The notes beneath the pieces were generated by a model. That model ran no database searches. It saw only the letters and a list, made by a program, of their open reading frames with translations, and was not told where the DNA came from. Shown here in pieces: positions 9,612 through 17,977 of a stretch of 64,000 nt of DNA (position 1 is its first letter; each line of letters opens with the position of its first letter). Position numbers and translations under genes: made by a program. Source of the DNA: Pirellulaceae bacterium (GTDB lineage: Bacteria > Planctomycetota > Planctomycetia > Pirellulales > Pirellulaceae); the NCBI GenBank assembly GCA_019636385.1, contig JAHBXT010000001.1:1364001-1428000 (forward strand), written 5' to 3'.

Positions 9612-9658
9612 GCGCCAAACTCACAAGCAATTTTGATACCAATTGACCATCCAGCAAT

Positions 9659-9674
9659 TGGCACAGCAGTTGCT
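9659..9674 (+). promoter_or_regulatory. Sigma-54 (-24/-12) promoter of the sulfate importer operon
   Basis: TGGCACA-GCAG-TTGCT fits the consensus TGGCACG-N4-TTGCW at every base but one, with the invariant GG (9660-9661) and GC (9672-9673) at the correct spacing. Transcription would start near 9685, leaving a leader of about 145 bases before the binding-protein gene. A sigma-54 activator gene is divergent just upstream. Confidence 0.7.
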
Positions 9675-9829
9675 TCTCTGGACCGGTTCGGGCAGGGCAC
9701 CGCTGACGGTATCGCGCTCTGACGATTCTAGCAGACTAGGGCCGTCAATCTGGATGCAGCCCTGAACTGAGCTGAGCAGAAGCAGCCTAGTGAATCAGTC
9801 AACAGCACGCACAACAAACGGGAAGTAGC

Positions 9830-10954
9830 ATGATCGAATTCAGCAACCGGCCAACAGCCAGTTCATTATTGTACTTGGGAGCGAGCCTGCTCGCTTTCCT
9901 GCTAGGCTGCAGCAGCTCGTCGGAATCGGCAGATAGTCAGGACAGTAGCACTGCCTCGACCAAGCCCATTTCACTGCTGAATGTTTCATACGATCCGACC
10001 AGGGAGTTCTACCAGGAATTCAACGAATCATTTGCCAAGCACTGGCTGGAGCAACATCAGCAACGGGTAACTATCGAACAGTCCCACGGCGGGGCAGGCA
10101 AGCAAGCACGGGCCGTGATGGATGGCCTGGAAGCCGATGTGGTGACCCTGGCAATTGGCTACGATATTGACGTGATGGCCCAGCGAACCAGGCTGCTGGA
10201 TACCAATTGGCAATCGCGACTGCCTCACAACAGTTCCCCCTATACATCAACGATCGTATTTCTGGTTCGCAAAGGCAATCCCAAGGGAATCAAAGACTGG
10301 GACGACTTGATTCGTGGTGACGTCAGTATTATCACGACCAATCCTAAAACCAGCGGCGGAGCCAGGTGGAATTACCTGTCGGCCTGGACTTATGCGCTTC
10401 ACCAGGAATTAGGGGATCTAAGCCAACTGAGCACCGTACCTGCCGAAGATCTAGCGGCGGCCGAAAGTAAGGCTCGCGATTTTGTCGCTCAAATCTACCA
10501 ACGAGTCCCCGTATTGGACTCCGGGGCAAGAGGCGCGACCAACACGTTTCTACAGCGTAAGCTCGGCGACGTGCTAATCACTTGGGAGAACGAAGCCTTT
10601 ATGGCACTCAAAGAGTCTGCTGACGGTTCTGCGGAGATCGTGGTGCCTTCGATCAGCCTGCTCACGGAACCGCCAGTGGCTGTGGTTGACAAATATGTTC
10701 AGAAGCACGGTACAACACACGTAGCCCAAGCATATCTAAGACACTTGTACAGTTCCCAGGGCCAGCAACTTGCCGCCAAGTATTTTTTTCGGCCAACTTC
10801 CACGGAGGGAATTTCCGTCGAATTGCTGTCGCAATTCCCTGAATTGAAACTGGAAACGATCTCCAATGTTTTTGGCAATTGGCAAGCCGCACAGCGAACG
10901 CATTTCGATGACGGTGGCTTGTTCGACCAAATCTATCAGCCAACCGCCAAGTGA
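9830..10954 (+). CDS. sbp: Sulfate/thiosulfate-binding lipoprotein of ABC importer
   Basis: 374 residues with a lipoprotein signal ending in the lipobox LLGC (Cys27). The mature part is a type 2 periplasmic binding protein of the Sbp/CysP family, shown by 'LNVSYDPTREFYQEFNESF', 'QSHGGAGKQARAVMDGLEAD' and 'TNPKTSGGARWNYLSAW', the oxyanion-binding signature. It is the first gene of a four-gene importer operon and overlaps or nearly abuts cysT. As a lipoprotein it would be anchored in a membrane, unlike the free periplasmic Sbp of enteric bacteria. Binding protein and permeases match sulfate or thiosulfate, and the two cannot be told apart from sequence. Confidence 0.94.
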   Translation: MIEFSNRPTASSLLYLGASLLAFLLGCSSSSESADSQDSSTASTKPISLLNVSYDPTREFYQEFNESFAKHWLEQHQQRVTIEQSHGGAGKQARAVMDGLEADVVTLAIGYDIDVMAQRTRLLDTNWQSRLPHNSSPYTSTIVFLVRKGNPKGIKDWDDLIRGDVSIITTNPKTSGGARWNYLSAWTYALHQELGDLSQLSTVPAEDLAAAESKARDFVAQIYQRVPVLDSGARGATNTFLQRKLGDVLITWENEAFMALKESADGSAEIVVPSISLLTEPPVAVVDKYVQKHGTTHVAQAYLRHLYSSQGQQLAAKYFFRPTSTEGISVELLSQFPELKLETISNVFGNWQAAQRTHFDDGGLFDQIYQPTAK

Positions 10955-10980
10955 TTGACTCAGGGAAGAAACACGGCGCG

Positions 10981-11826
10981 ATGATGGGAGTTAGTTTCAA
11001 GCAATACAGTGTACTGCCAGGATTTGGTATCGCGCTGGGCTATTCGATGCTGTACCTGAGTCTGATTGTGCTGGTGCCCCTGGGAACCTTGGTTTTCCAT
11101 GCGGGCACCTTGGGATTGGATCGCGTTTGGCAGATCATTTCTGAGCCGCGCGTCGTGGCCTCGTATCGCTTGACTGTCCTGACATCGCTGGCTGGAGCTT
11201 GTGTCAATGGTGTGTTTGGATTTGTGGTCGCCTGGGTTCTGGTGCGCTACCGATTTCCGGGACGACGCCTGTTAGATGCTGCGGTTGACTTGCCGTTTGC
11301 CCTGCCGACAGCAGTTTCTGGGATCGCCTTGACGGCCTTGTATTCACAGAATGGGTGGTTAGGCCGGTACTTTTATAATTGGGGGATCCCCACGGCGTTC
11401 TCGCCATTGGGCGTCGCGATTGCGCTGACGTTCGTTGGATTGCCGTTCGTCGTTAGAACACTTCAACCCGCTCTGGAGGAACTGGACCGTGAGACCGAGG
11501 AAGCTGCCGCCAGTTTGGGGGCGAATCGGCTGCAAACCTTTTGGCGAGTCATTCTGCCCACTGTTTTGCCGGCGTTATTGACCGGATTTGCGTTGGCGTT
11601 TGCTCGCGCTCTGGGCGAGTACGGATCGGTTGTGTTTATTTCAGGTAACATGCCGATGAGAACCGAAATCACTTCGCTGTTGATCATCACCAAGTTGGAA
11701 CAGCACGACTCTGCTGGTGCGACCGCAATTGCGCTCGTGATGCTCATCTTCTCGTTTGCCATTTTGCTGACGATTAATATCTTGCAATGGTGGCTGTATC
11801 ATCGGCGAACCACGGGAGGTACGTGA
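10981..11826 (+). CDS. cysT: Sulfate ABC transporter permease CysT (CysU)
   Basis: About 280 residues with six membrane spans and the permease EAA loop 'EELDRETEEAAASLGANRLQ'. The N-terminus 'LPGFGIALGYSMLYLSLIVL' is typical of CysT. I chose the ATG at 10981; an in-frame GTG at 10951 overlaps the end of the binding-protein gene, but it adds 10 residues not expected in the family, and a GGGAAGA ribosome-site-like stretch precedes 10981. The stop overlaps the start of cysW (TGATG), showing translational coupling. It forms a heterodimeric channel with CysW. Confidence 0.93.
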   Translation: MMGVSFKQYSVLPGFGIALGYSMLYLSLIVLVPLGTLVFHAGTLGLDRVWQIISEPRVVASYRLTVLTSLAGACVNGVFGFVVAWVLVRYRFPGRRLLDAAVDLPFALPTAVSGIALTALYSQNGWLGRYFYNWGIPTAFSPLGVAIALTFVGLPFVVRTLQPALEELDRETEEAAASLGANRLQTFWRVILPTVLPALLTGFALAFARALGEYGSVVFISGNMPMRTEITSLLIITKLEQHDSAGATAIALVMLIFSFAILLTINILQWWLYHRRTTGGT

Positions 11827-12689
11827 TGTCATCGAACGCTACAAAACTTGGTGCTTCTGCCGCCTGCAAAGATCCTCTATGGTTGAAGTTGCTGCTGATT
11901 GGAATCTCGCTTGGTTTTTTAGGACTGCTGCTGATATTGCCGCTGTCGCTCGTGTTTATGGAGGCCTGTCGTGAGGGCTGGCAAACCTACGTACGCAGCA
12001 TTCGAGATCCTGCGGCCATCTCAGCCATCAAGTTGACTCTGCTGACGACAGCCATTTCGCTTCCTCTGAACACCCTGTTTGGCCTGACAGCTTCCTGGGC
12101 CATTGCCAAATTTGAGTTTCGAGGCAAGTCCTTTCTAATCACACTCATAGATCTACCCTTTGCGGTTTCGCCGGTGATATCTGGCTTGATCTACATACTG
12201 ATTTTTGGCATGCACGGCTGGCTAGGGCCGACACTGCTGAAACACGACATTCAAATCATCTTCGCAGTGCCTGGCATCGTATTGGCTACTTTGTTTGTCA
12301 CCTTTCCCTTTGTAGCCCGAGAGTTGATTCCACTGATGCAAGAGCAGGGGACCGAAGAGGAACAGGCAGCGATCTCGTTGGGTGCCAACGGCTGGCAAAC
12401 CTTTATCAGAGTCACCTTTCCCAACATCAAATGGGGCTTGTTGTACGGAGTGATCATCTGCAACGCGCGGGCCATGGGAGAGTTTGGTGCAGTATCGGTA
12501 GTCTCGGGTCACATACGTGGCAAGACCAATACACTGCCTCTGCACGTCGAGATTCTGTACAACGAATACAACGTGGCTGCTGCATTCGCGATGGCCTCGC
12601 TGCTGGCAATACTGGGCTTGATTACTTTGGTACTGAAAACCGTGTTGGAATGGAAAGTTCGACAGCAATTATCCGCTGGCGCATCATGA
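11826..12689 (+). CDS. cysW: Sulfate ABC transporter permease CysW
   Basis: 287 residues with six predicted spans. The EAA loop reads 'EEEQAAISLGANGWQTFIRV', and 'RAMGEFGAVSVVSGHIRGKT' is characteristic of CysW. The start is the ATG overlapping the cysT stop by one base. It pairs with CysT to form the membrane channel of the sulfate importer. About 100 bases separate it from the ATPase gene. Confidence 0.93.
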   Translation: MSSNATKLGASAACKDPLWLKLLLIGISLGFLGLLLILPLSLVFMEACREGWQTYVRSIRDPAAISAIKLTLLTTAISLPLNTLFGLTASWAIAKFEFRGKSFLITLIDLPFAVSPVISGLIYILIFGMHGWLGPTLLKHDIQIIFAVPGIVLATLFVTFPFVARELIPLMQEQGTEEEQAAISLGANGWQTFIRVTFPNIKWGLLYGVIICNARAMGEFGAVSVVSGHIRGKTNTLPLHVEILYNEYNVAAAFAMASLLAILGLITLVLKTVLEWKVRQQLSAGAS

Positions 12690-12786
12690 TCGTGACTTTG
12701 CACGCGTTTGAATTGACTGTCGACCGTGTGCATCGCGCTGATCGCGGCCGGACTATTGTGCGAGCCAGAATGGAAAACCATCAATT

Positions 12787-13848
12787 ATGAGCATCGAAGC
12801 GATCCACATCTCGAAGTCGTTTGGCAGCTACCAAGCTCTGCAGGATGTCAACTTGACGGTCCAGGATGGCGAGTTGATCGCTTTGCTGGGACCATCCGGT
12901 TCAGGCAAAACTACCTTGTTACGCATTCTGGCTGGATTGGAAGTTCCCGACCCGAGTGATCAAACTCGGATACTATTTCATGGTCACGATGTGGCGGATA
13001 ACCGAGTCGGCGAGCGACGTGTCGGATTTGTATTCCAGCATTACGCTCTGTTCCGACACATGACCGTCTTCGAAAATATCGCCTTTGGCTTACGCGTACG
13101 ACCGCGCAAATTGCGCCCCTCCCGTGATGCCATTCAGGCCAAGGTCCACAATTTATTGAAGCTGATCCACTTGGAAGCCTTTGGCGGACGCTATCCGACC
13201 CAGCTTTCCGGTGGTCAGCGTCAACGCGTGGCCCTGGCTCGAGCGTTAGCGATTGAGCCGCGCGTGTTACTGCTGGACGAGCCCTTTGGAGCCCTGGACG
13301 CCAAAGTTCGGCAGGGACTTCGGAACTGGCTGCGAAAGCTGCATCACGAATTAAACATGACTACCATCCTGGTTACCCACGACCAAGAAGAAGCCTTAGA
13401 GGTCGCTGATCGCGTAGTAGTGATGAACCAAGCTAAGATCGAGCAGATTGGCACGCCGGCAGAAGTGTTCCATCAGCCAGCCTCCGAATTTGTCATGGAT
13501 TTTTTGGGCAATGTCAACGTATTCCATCAGCGCGTCCAGGTTCGTCACGATGGACCTGAGTCGCTAGCGCGCAGCCCTGGTCAAGCCAAGCAGAACGTAA
13601 AGTTCTATGTACGCCCCCATGAGATCGACATCAGCAGTCGGCCCTCCGAACGGGCCTGGCAGGGAAAAATCCTCAGAATCAATCCGGCCGGAGCCATGGC
13701 AAAGATTGCCGTCCTGAGTGAGACCTACGGTGAAATTCAGGTAGAGGTCCCTCAAGACAGATTTCGGTCGTTAGAGTTATCCGTCGGTGACGTGGCCTAT
13801 ATGACAGCCATACAGGCCAGATCATTCTCGGCAGATTATGAAATTTGA
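12787..13848 (+). CDS. cysA: Sulfate ABC transporter ATP-binding protein CysA
   Basis: 353 residues, the usual CysA length. Walker [10 protein letters not shown] is at 35-43, the Q-loop is in '[20 protein letters not shown]', the signature is [15 protein letters not shown], Walker B is [13 protein letters not shown], and the H-loop is '[14 protein letters not shown]'. The C-terminal 110 residues form a TOBE-like regulatory domain ('[12 protein letters not shown]'). It is the last gene of the importer operon, and its position directly after cysT and cysW supports sulfate over other substrates. Confidence 0.94.
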   Translation: MSIEAIHISKSFGSYQALQDVNLTVQDGELIALLGPSGSGKTTLLRILAGLEVPDPSDQTRILFHGHDVADNRVGERRVGFVFQHYALFRHMTVFENIAFGLRVRPRKLRPSRDAIQAKVHNLLKLIHLEAFGGRYPTQLSGGQRQRVALARALAIEPRVLLLDEPFGALDAKVRQGLRNWLRKLHHELNMTTILVTHDQEEALEVADRVVVMNQAKIEQIGTPAEVFHQPASEFVMDFLGNVNVFHQRVQVRHDGPESLARSPGQAKQNVKFYVRPHEIDISSRPSERAWQGKILRINPAGAMAKIAVLSETYGEIQVEVPQDRFRSLELSVGDVAYMTAIQARSFSADYEI

Positions 13849-14179
13849 TCTCTGTATTGCCAACGCTGAACAAGCTGACTTTGGGCCGTGGATAGCCCCT
13901 CGTCGTCACTGGTTCAATCCCAACCAATTTTCATCTCTGTGATTTCTTGCATTGTGCCATACCGTATTCGCGCGGGGTCGTTTAGTTTTGGAACCCGCTT
14001 GGCAATGCAATCATTGGAACAACATCCCGTGCTGCATGCGGTGCTGGCCGTTAAATGCGATGGCTGACCGTCCTATGTCATGGAGCCGCTTCTCTTGAGT
14101 ATCTACGACTTGCAGTGTGGAGCCGCGTTTCTCCTGGGAGAATCGGTATTTTGCGAACAACAGAATTTTCTACTGCAAT

Positions 14180-14195
14180 TGGCACGCCGATCGCT
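14180..14195 (+). promoter_or_regulatory. Candidate second sigma-54 promoter
   Basis: TGGCACG-CCGA-TCGCT has a perfect -24 half and a -12 half with one mismatch (TCGC for TTGC). The GG and GC dinucleotides are at the right spacing. It lies about 205 bases before the lipoprotein gene in the 550-base gap after cysA, which otherwise holds nothing recognisable. Confidence 0.4.
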
Positions 14196-14385
14196 GAATG
14201 TTGTGAGGCGTAAGAGCGAGCTATCTGCTTGAGCGAGATGAGCGATCACCTACTCGTGGTCAACGGATTGAATTCGGGCTCGCTGCACAGCATTGATCGC
14301 ATTTGGCCAGCCACTCGATTGCGTGCTTGATGAATTTTGCGAGCTGTAATCGACTGATCGCCAGACATTGGGGTCTTAACTGAAT

Positions 14386-14391
14386 AGGAGG
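14386..14391 (+). promoter_or_regulatory. Strong Shine-Dalgarno that fixes a TTG start
   Basis: AGGAGG, eight bases before the TTG at 14400. The next in-frame ATG (14430) is too far away for this site, so TTG is the likely start. Confidence 0.65.
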
Positions 14392-14399
14392 ATATTATT

Positions 14400-14834
14400 T
14401 TGAAATTAACACTGTGTACCCACCGCTCAATGAAATACTGGCTGATAGTGACTATGGCATGTTTTACGGGCTGTAGTAATGAGCCTGCTCAATTGGTTAC
14501 CCACACGGTCGAAGGACGTGTTGTTTTGGGGAAAACTCCAATCCGTGATGCAACGGTTGTGCTACATCCAGTTACCGAGTTGAGTGATGAAGCCATTCGT
14601 CCGCGAGCCTTAACTGACGCGGATGGTAAGTTTCGATTAACGACCTACAAGCAGCATGACGGTGCACCGGCTGGTGAGTATCGAGTCACCATTCAGAAGT
14701 GGACCACCGACAAGCCCGATGAAGGCCCAAAGAATCGACTGAACCCGAAACTCGCAGTGCCTGAAACCTCTGGTCTTACAGCAACCATTCAGGACGGAGA
14801 GAACAAACTGCAAGATTTTAAGATCAGTAAGTAG
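14400..14834 (+). CDS. Small lipoprotein with carboxypeptidase-regulatory-like (transthyretin-type) domain
   Basis: 144 residues from a TTG start chosen by the AGGAGG at 14386-14391. The lipobox 'MACFTGC' sits at about residues 19-25. The rest is a beta-sandwich with 'VEGRVVLGKTPIRDATVVLH', 'TDADGKFRLTTYKQHDGAPA' and 'GEYRVTIQKW', the pattern of carboxypeptidase regulatory-like domains found in many planctomycete lipoproteins. Such genes commonly sit just before a DUF1559 gene, as here (96 bases apart). Function unknown; probably surface or periplasmic. Confidence 0.85.
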   Translation: MKLTLCTHRSMKYWLIVTMACFTGCSNEPAQLVTHTVEGRVVLGKTPIRDATVVLHPVTELSDEAIRPRALTDADGKFRLTTYKQHDGAPAGEYRVTIQKWTTDKPDEGPKNRLNPKLAVPETSGLTATIQDGENKLQDFKISK

Positions 14835-14930
14835 ATGCTGGCTGATCACACGTTAAACCACTTTCGTGAGACTGCTATCCTGGCATCTCACGCGCATTAA
14901 CCGACACTTTAACTCACAAAAGAGAGAATC

Positions 14931-15959
14931 ATGGCCCGTTTTAAGTACCGTCCGTTCAATCAACTCAGTTCGAACAAGATGGGTTTCACTTTGGTGGAAT
15001 TGCTGGTGGTAATCGCCATCATTGGAATCCTGGTGGGGCTCTTGCTACCCGCTGTTCAGGCGGCTCGTGAAGCTGCGCGGCGTATGAGCTGCCAGAATAA
15101 CCTCAAACAATTGGGAATTGGCCTGCACAATCACCATGACACCTACAAGTACTTGCCTGCCAATGTTCGGCCCGATGCTCTGAGCACTGTGCGTGTTCGC
15201 TGGGCAACTTATCTGTTGCCGTTTATTGAGCAGGGCAATTTGTATAACCAGATTGACCAAACCAAGAATTGGTCAGATGCTACCGTTCCAACAGGTGGCA
15301 GATCCAATGCAGCGCTGTTTGGAACACGGATACCCTCTTATGAATGCCCTTCGGCACCCAACGGTGAAATTCTGGATGGAGCCCCCGCGCCCGAAACTTG
15401 GCAACGCATCGTTGCCAATGGAGACTATTCTGGTTTTTATGGTGTCGATCCCCAGTTGCTCACCTTGAATCTGGTCGATCAGGATTCTGCCAAAGTCGAT
15501 AATGGTGGTCTGTCAAAGACTAAGAGACTGAATTTTGCAGACTTCTCGGATGGTCTTTCCAATACGTTGCAACTGACCGAATCAGCGGGTCGTCCCAATC
15601 GTTGGGTTCGAGGCAGACTCGTGATCACTGCGCAGGTCAATAGCAACGAACGAGTCAACGGTGGCGGCTGGTGCCGTCCGGCGAGCGAGCTGAACATTCT
15701 GAGGGGTGCGTCCAGTGATGGAAACACGATTCCAGGTCCTGCAGCAATCAATGTGACCAACGGAGAGAATTTGGGCACCTACCCACACCCGTTCTACAAT
15801 GTCGATGGAACAGGTCAAGTCTACGCCTTCCATGCTGGTGGTGCGAACGCACTCATTGGAGACGGCTCCGTTAGGTTTATCGCTCAGTCGATCAGCATGC
15901 GCGAGTTTGCTCGACTAGTTACCAGAAATGGTGGCGAAATTGGCACAACGGCTCCGTAG
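14931..15959 (+). CDS. DUF1559 protein with prepilin-type N-terminus
   Basis: 342 residues. Residues 17-45 carry the type IV prepilin cleavage and helix sequence 'GFTLVELLVVIAIIGILVGL', followed by 'LLPAVQAAREAARRMSCQNN'. The middle is the DUF1559 (SBP_bac_10) domain, and the end carries the H-X9-DG motif 'FHAGGANALIGDGSVRF'. The family is massively expanded in Planctomycetota and presumed to be a pseudopilin-like secreted component. It follows the lipoprotein gene and ends just before a strong hairpin. Confidence 0.92.
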   Translation: MARFKYRPFNQLSSNKMGFTLVELLVVIAIIGILVGLLLPAVQAAREAARRMSCQNNLKQLGIGLHNHHDTYKYLPANVRPDALSTVRVRWATYLLPFIEQGNLYNQIDQTKNWSDATVPTGGRSNAALFGTRIPSYECPSAPNGEILDGAPAPETWQRIVANGDYSGFYGVDPQLLTLNLVDQDSAKVDNGGLSKTKRLNFADFSDGLSNTLQLTESAGRPNRWVRGRLVITAQVNSNERVNGGGWCRPASELNILRGASSDGNTIPGPAAINVTNGENLGTYPHPFYNVDGTGQVYAFHAGGANALIGDGSVRFIAQSISMREFARLVTRNGGEIGTTAP

Positions 15960-15993
15960 TGGGTAACCGCGAGGAGACAGCTTGCAAATCGCT

Positions 15994-16027
15994 GGCCTGC
16001 CAGATCGAGTCTGTGGTCTGGCAGGCC
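15994..16027 (+). terminator. Perfect 11-bp hairpin after the DUF1559 gene
   Basis: GGCCTGCCAGA (15994-16004) and TCTGGCAGGCC (16017-16027) are perfect complements with a 12-base loop, starting 35 bases after the stop. It lacks a T tract. It separates the lipoprotein/DUF1559 pair from the encapsulin operon. Confidence 0.55.
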
Positions 16028-16326
16028 GCTAGGTTGTGTGTGCCGCTTTCGTTAAACCAGCAAGAGCTTAGCTGGGCGAACGGTACGCAATTGCGGTCTT
16101 CGTCACGGGCAGCATGTTCAATACTCAGTTTGTTGGCGATGAACTGTATGACGTCTCTATACCTAGTTGATGAAGTAGAACTGTTGACGCAGCAAGCAAC
16201 ATTTTCAAGATATACGACTCACCATGCTCAGGGGACTGGTCGATAACGTCAAAGCAAGTTAGGCCAAGATTAATCAGGAACACAACCAATTCTTCGACAA
16301 CCATATAGACGCACCGAGTCCGTGAT

Positions 16327-16350
16327 ATTTGCGGACGACAACCCGCAAAT
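16327..16350 (+). promoter_or_regulatory. Inverted repeat upstream of the encapsulin operon, candidate operator
   Basis: ATTTGCGG (16327-16334) and CCGCAAAT (16343-16350) are perfect 8-base arms with an 8-base spacer, 167 bases before the shell gene. The spacing suits a dimeric DNA-binding regulator. The rest of the 490-base gap (16028-16516) shows nothing clear, and no sigma-54 site was found there. Confidence 0.35.
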
Positions 16351-16516
16351 AGTGTTAGCTAGACCTGCATTAGCGATAGGCTGTCAAAGAAAGTTTTATG
16401 TCGCCGTCCGACTGCATTGGAAGCAGTTGTAATTTTAGATCCATTGCCTTTAAATGACCGGTTTGTCGATCTGATACCGTTCGACTGGCAAATACAACTC
16501 GAAGGAAATAGCCAAC

Positions 16517-17974
16517 ATGACCAGTAGTCTTTTGCAGCGCAGTGTCACTACCGCCGTTGCTCGCAATTTAGCGACCACCACCAAGACATCACCTAAGATG
16601 ATGTCGATTACGCCGCGTTACCTGCTTAGGCTCTTGCCATGGGTACAAGTCAATGGTGGTGTGTACCGAGTCAATCGCACCAAGGTCGAACTGGCGAAGG
16701 CCGACAGGATCGCAGTCGGCTTTGAGAATGAAATTGCGTCGCTCCCCAGTCAGGCGTTACGGAGCGTACCGTTGTTTTCTAGATTGCCCGATACCATTCT
16801 GGAACGCATGGCCGGTTACTTTAGAACAGAGAGTGTACCGATCGGCAACAAGTTGTTGGTCGAGGGCGAAGATGGCAGCAAATTCTTTATCATCGCTCAA
16901 GGCCAGGTGGAGGTACTGAGCAAGGGCATGCACGGTAGCAATTTACGTGTCGCGCTACTGACGGACGGTGAGTATTTTGGAGAGTCTGATTTGACATCGG
17001 ACAAACCTTCCGATGCGACGATTCGCACCATCACACCCTGTGTGTTGCTCACATTGTCGCGAAAAGACCTAGACTTGCTCCTGTCCGAGAATCCGAACAT
17101 GGTGGCAGAATTTCAAAAGGCGATCGCGGAACATCAAGAATTGAGATCCACTGTAAACCGATACGGCGAGCGTAACATCGACCTAGTGTCGGGGTTTGCA
17201 GAAAACGTGGAAATACCTGAGACGTTTGTAGATTACACCCCGACGCCTCGTGAATATACACTCTCATCGGTACAGACTGTAGTACGAGTACACACACGAG
17301 TTTCTGATCTATTCAATGGTCCTTACAATCAACTGGAAGAACAAATCAGATTGACGATTGAAGGTATCAAAGAGCGCCAGGAGTGGGAGCTAATCAATAG
17401 CAAGAAATTTGGATTGCTGCATTCCGTAGATCCCGCCATGCGAATTTCACCTCGATATGGAGCCCCCACGCCAGACGATCTTGATGGCCTGCTGGCTCTC
17501 GTCTGGAAGAAGCCGGCCTTCTTCTTGGCTCACCCCCTGGCAATTGCGGCCTTTTTGCGCGAGTGTACGTGGCGTGGCGTACCGCCAGTGACAGTTAGCG
17601 TGTTTGGGTTCCCAGTGATTTCTTGGCGTGGCATCCCCATTATACCTTGCGACAAACTGGAAGTTACCAATCGCTATCAGTCGCGTCAGTCTTCTGGCAC
17701 AACGAATATCCTGCTAGTTCGCGTGGGCGAGGAAGACCAAGGTGTGGTGGGATTGCATCAAGCTGGCATTGAAGGCGAAGTTGCGCCCAGCCTTTCGGCT
17801 CGCTTGATGGGGCTGGATAGTTTAGGTGTTAGCTCCTACTTACTGACGCTCTACTTCTCGACTGCTGTGCTGACAGACGATGCCGTAGGCGTCTTGGAGA
17901 ACGTTGAGGTTGGCTACTATCACGACTATATCCAACGAGTTCCTAAGTCGTTTGATCATGGTTCGGGAATCTAG
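16517..17974 (+). CDS. Family 2 encapsulin shell protein with inserted cyclic-nucleotide-binding domain (2B type)
   Basis: 485 residues. Residues 28-75 are the N-terminal arm; 82-198 are a Crp-type cyclic-nucleotide-binding domain ('LFSRLPDTILERMAGYFRTE', 'GSKFFIIAQGQVEVLSKG', FGE at 154-156); 235-480 are the HK97-like shell fold of the SrpI family ('YTLSSVQTVVRVHTRVSDLF', 'EEQIRLTIEGIKERQEWELI', 'KKPAFFLAHPLAIAAFLREC', 'GVVGLHQAGIEGEVAPSLSA'). The product should self-assemble into a cytoplasmic icosahedral compartment. An AAGGA ribosome site lies 10 bases before the ATG. The next gene, four bases on, is a cysteine desulfurase with a cargo-type N-terminal extension, the commonest family 2 cargo. 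The phosphate-binding Arg usual after FGE is absent (S165-D166 in 'KPSDATIR'), so nucleotide binding is uncertain. It is easily mistaken for a Crp/Fnr regulator, but no DNA-binding helix is present. Confidence 0.93.
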   Translation: MTSSLLQRSVTTAVARNLATTTKTSPKMMSITPRYLLRLLPWVQVNGGVYRVNRTKVELAKADRIAVGFENEIASLPSQALRSVPLFSRLPDTILERMAGYFRTESVPIGNKLLVEGEDGSKFFIIAQGQVEVLSKGMHGSNLRVALLTDGEYFGESDLTSDKPSDATIRTITPCVLLTLSRKDLDLLLSENPNMVAEFQKAIAEHQELRSTVNRYGERNIDLVSGFAENVEIPETFVDYTPTPREYTLSSVQTVVRVHTRVSDLFNGPYNQLEEQIRLTIEGIKERQEWELINSKKFGLLHSVDPAMRISPRYGAPTPDDLDGLLALVWKKPAFFLAHPLAIAAFLRECTWRGVPPVTVSVFGFPVISWRGIPIIPCDKLEVTNRYQSRQSSGTTNILLVRVGEEDQGVVGLHQAGIEGEVAPSLSARLMGLDSLGVSSYLLTLYFSTAVLTDDAVGVLENVEVGYYHDYIQRVPKSFDHGSGI

Positions 17975-17977
17975 ACC

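Noticed and set aside
15959..16246. Plus-strand open frame of 95 codons after the DUF1559 gene
   Set aside because: It spans the 11-bp hairpin, has no ribosome site and shows no protein-like pattern.
16251..16516. Sigma-54 site for the encapsulin operon ('ttggaagcagttgt' near 16417)
   Set aside because: GG and GC are not at the required 10-base spacing.
16762..17110. Reading the shell gene as a Crp/Fnr transcription factor
   Set aside because: The nucleotide-binding domain is followed by an HK97-like shell fold, not by a DNA-binding helix-turn-helix.
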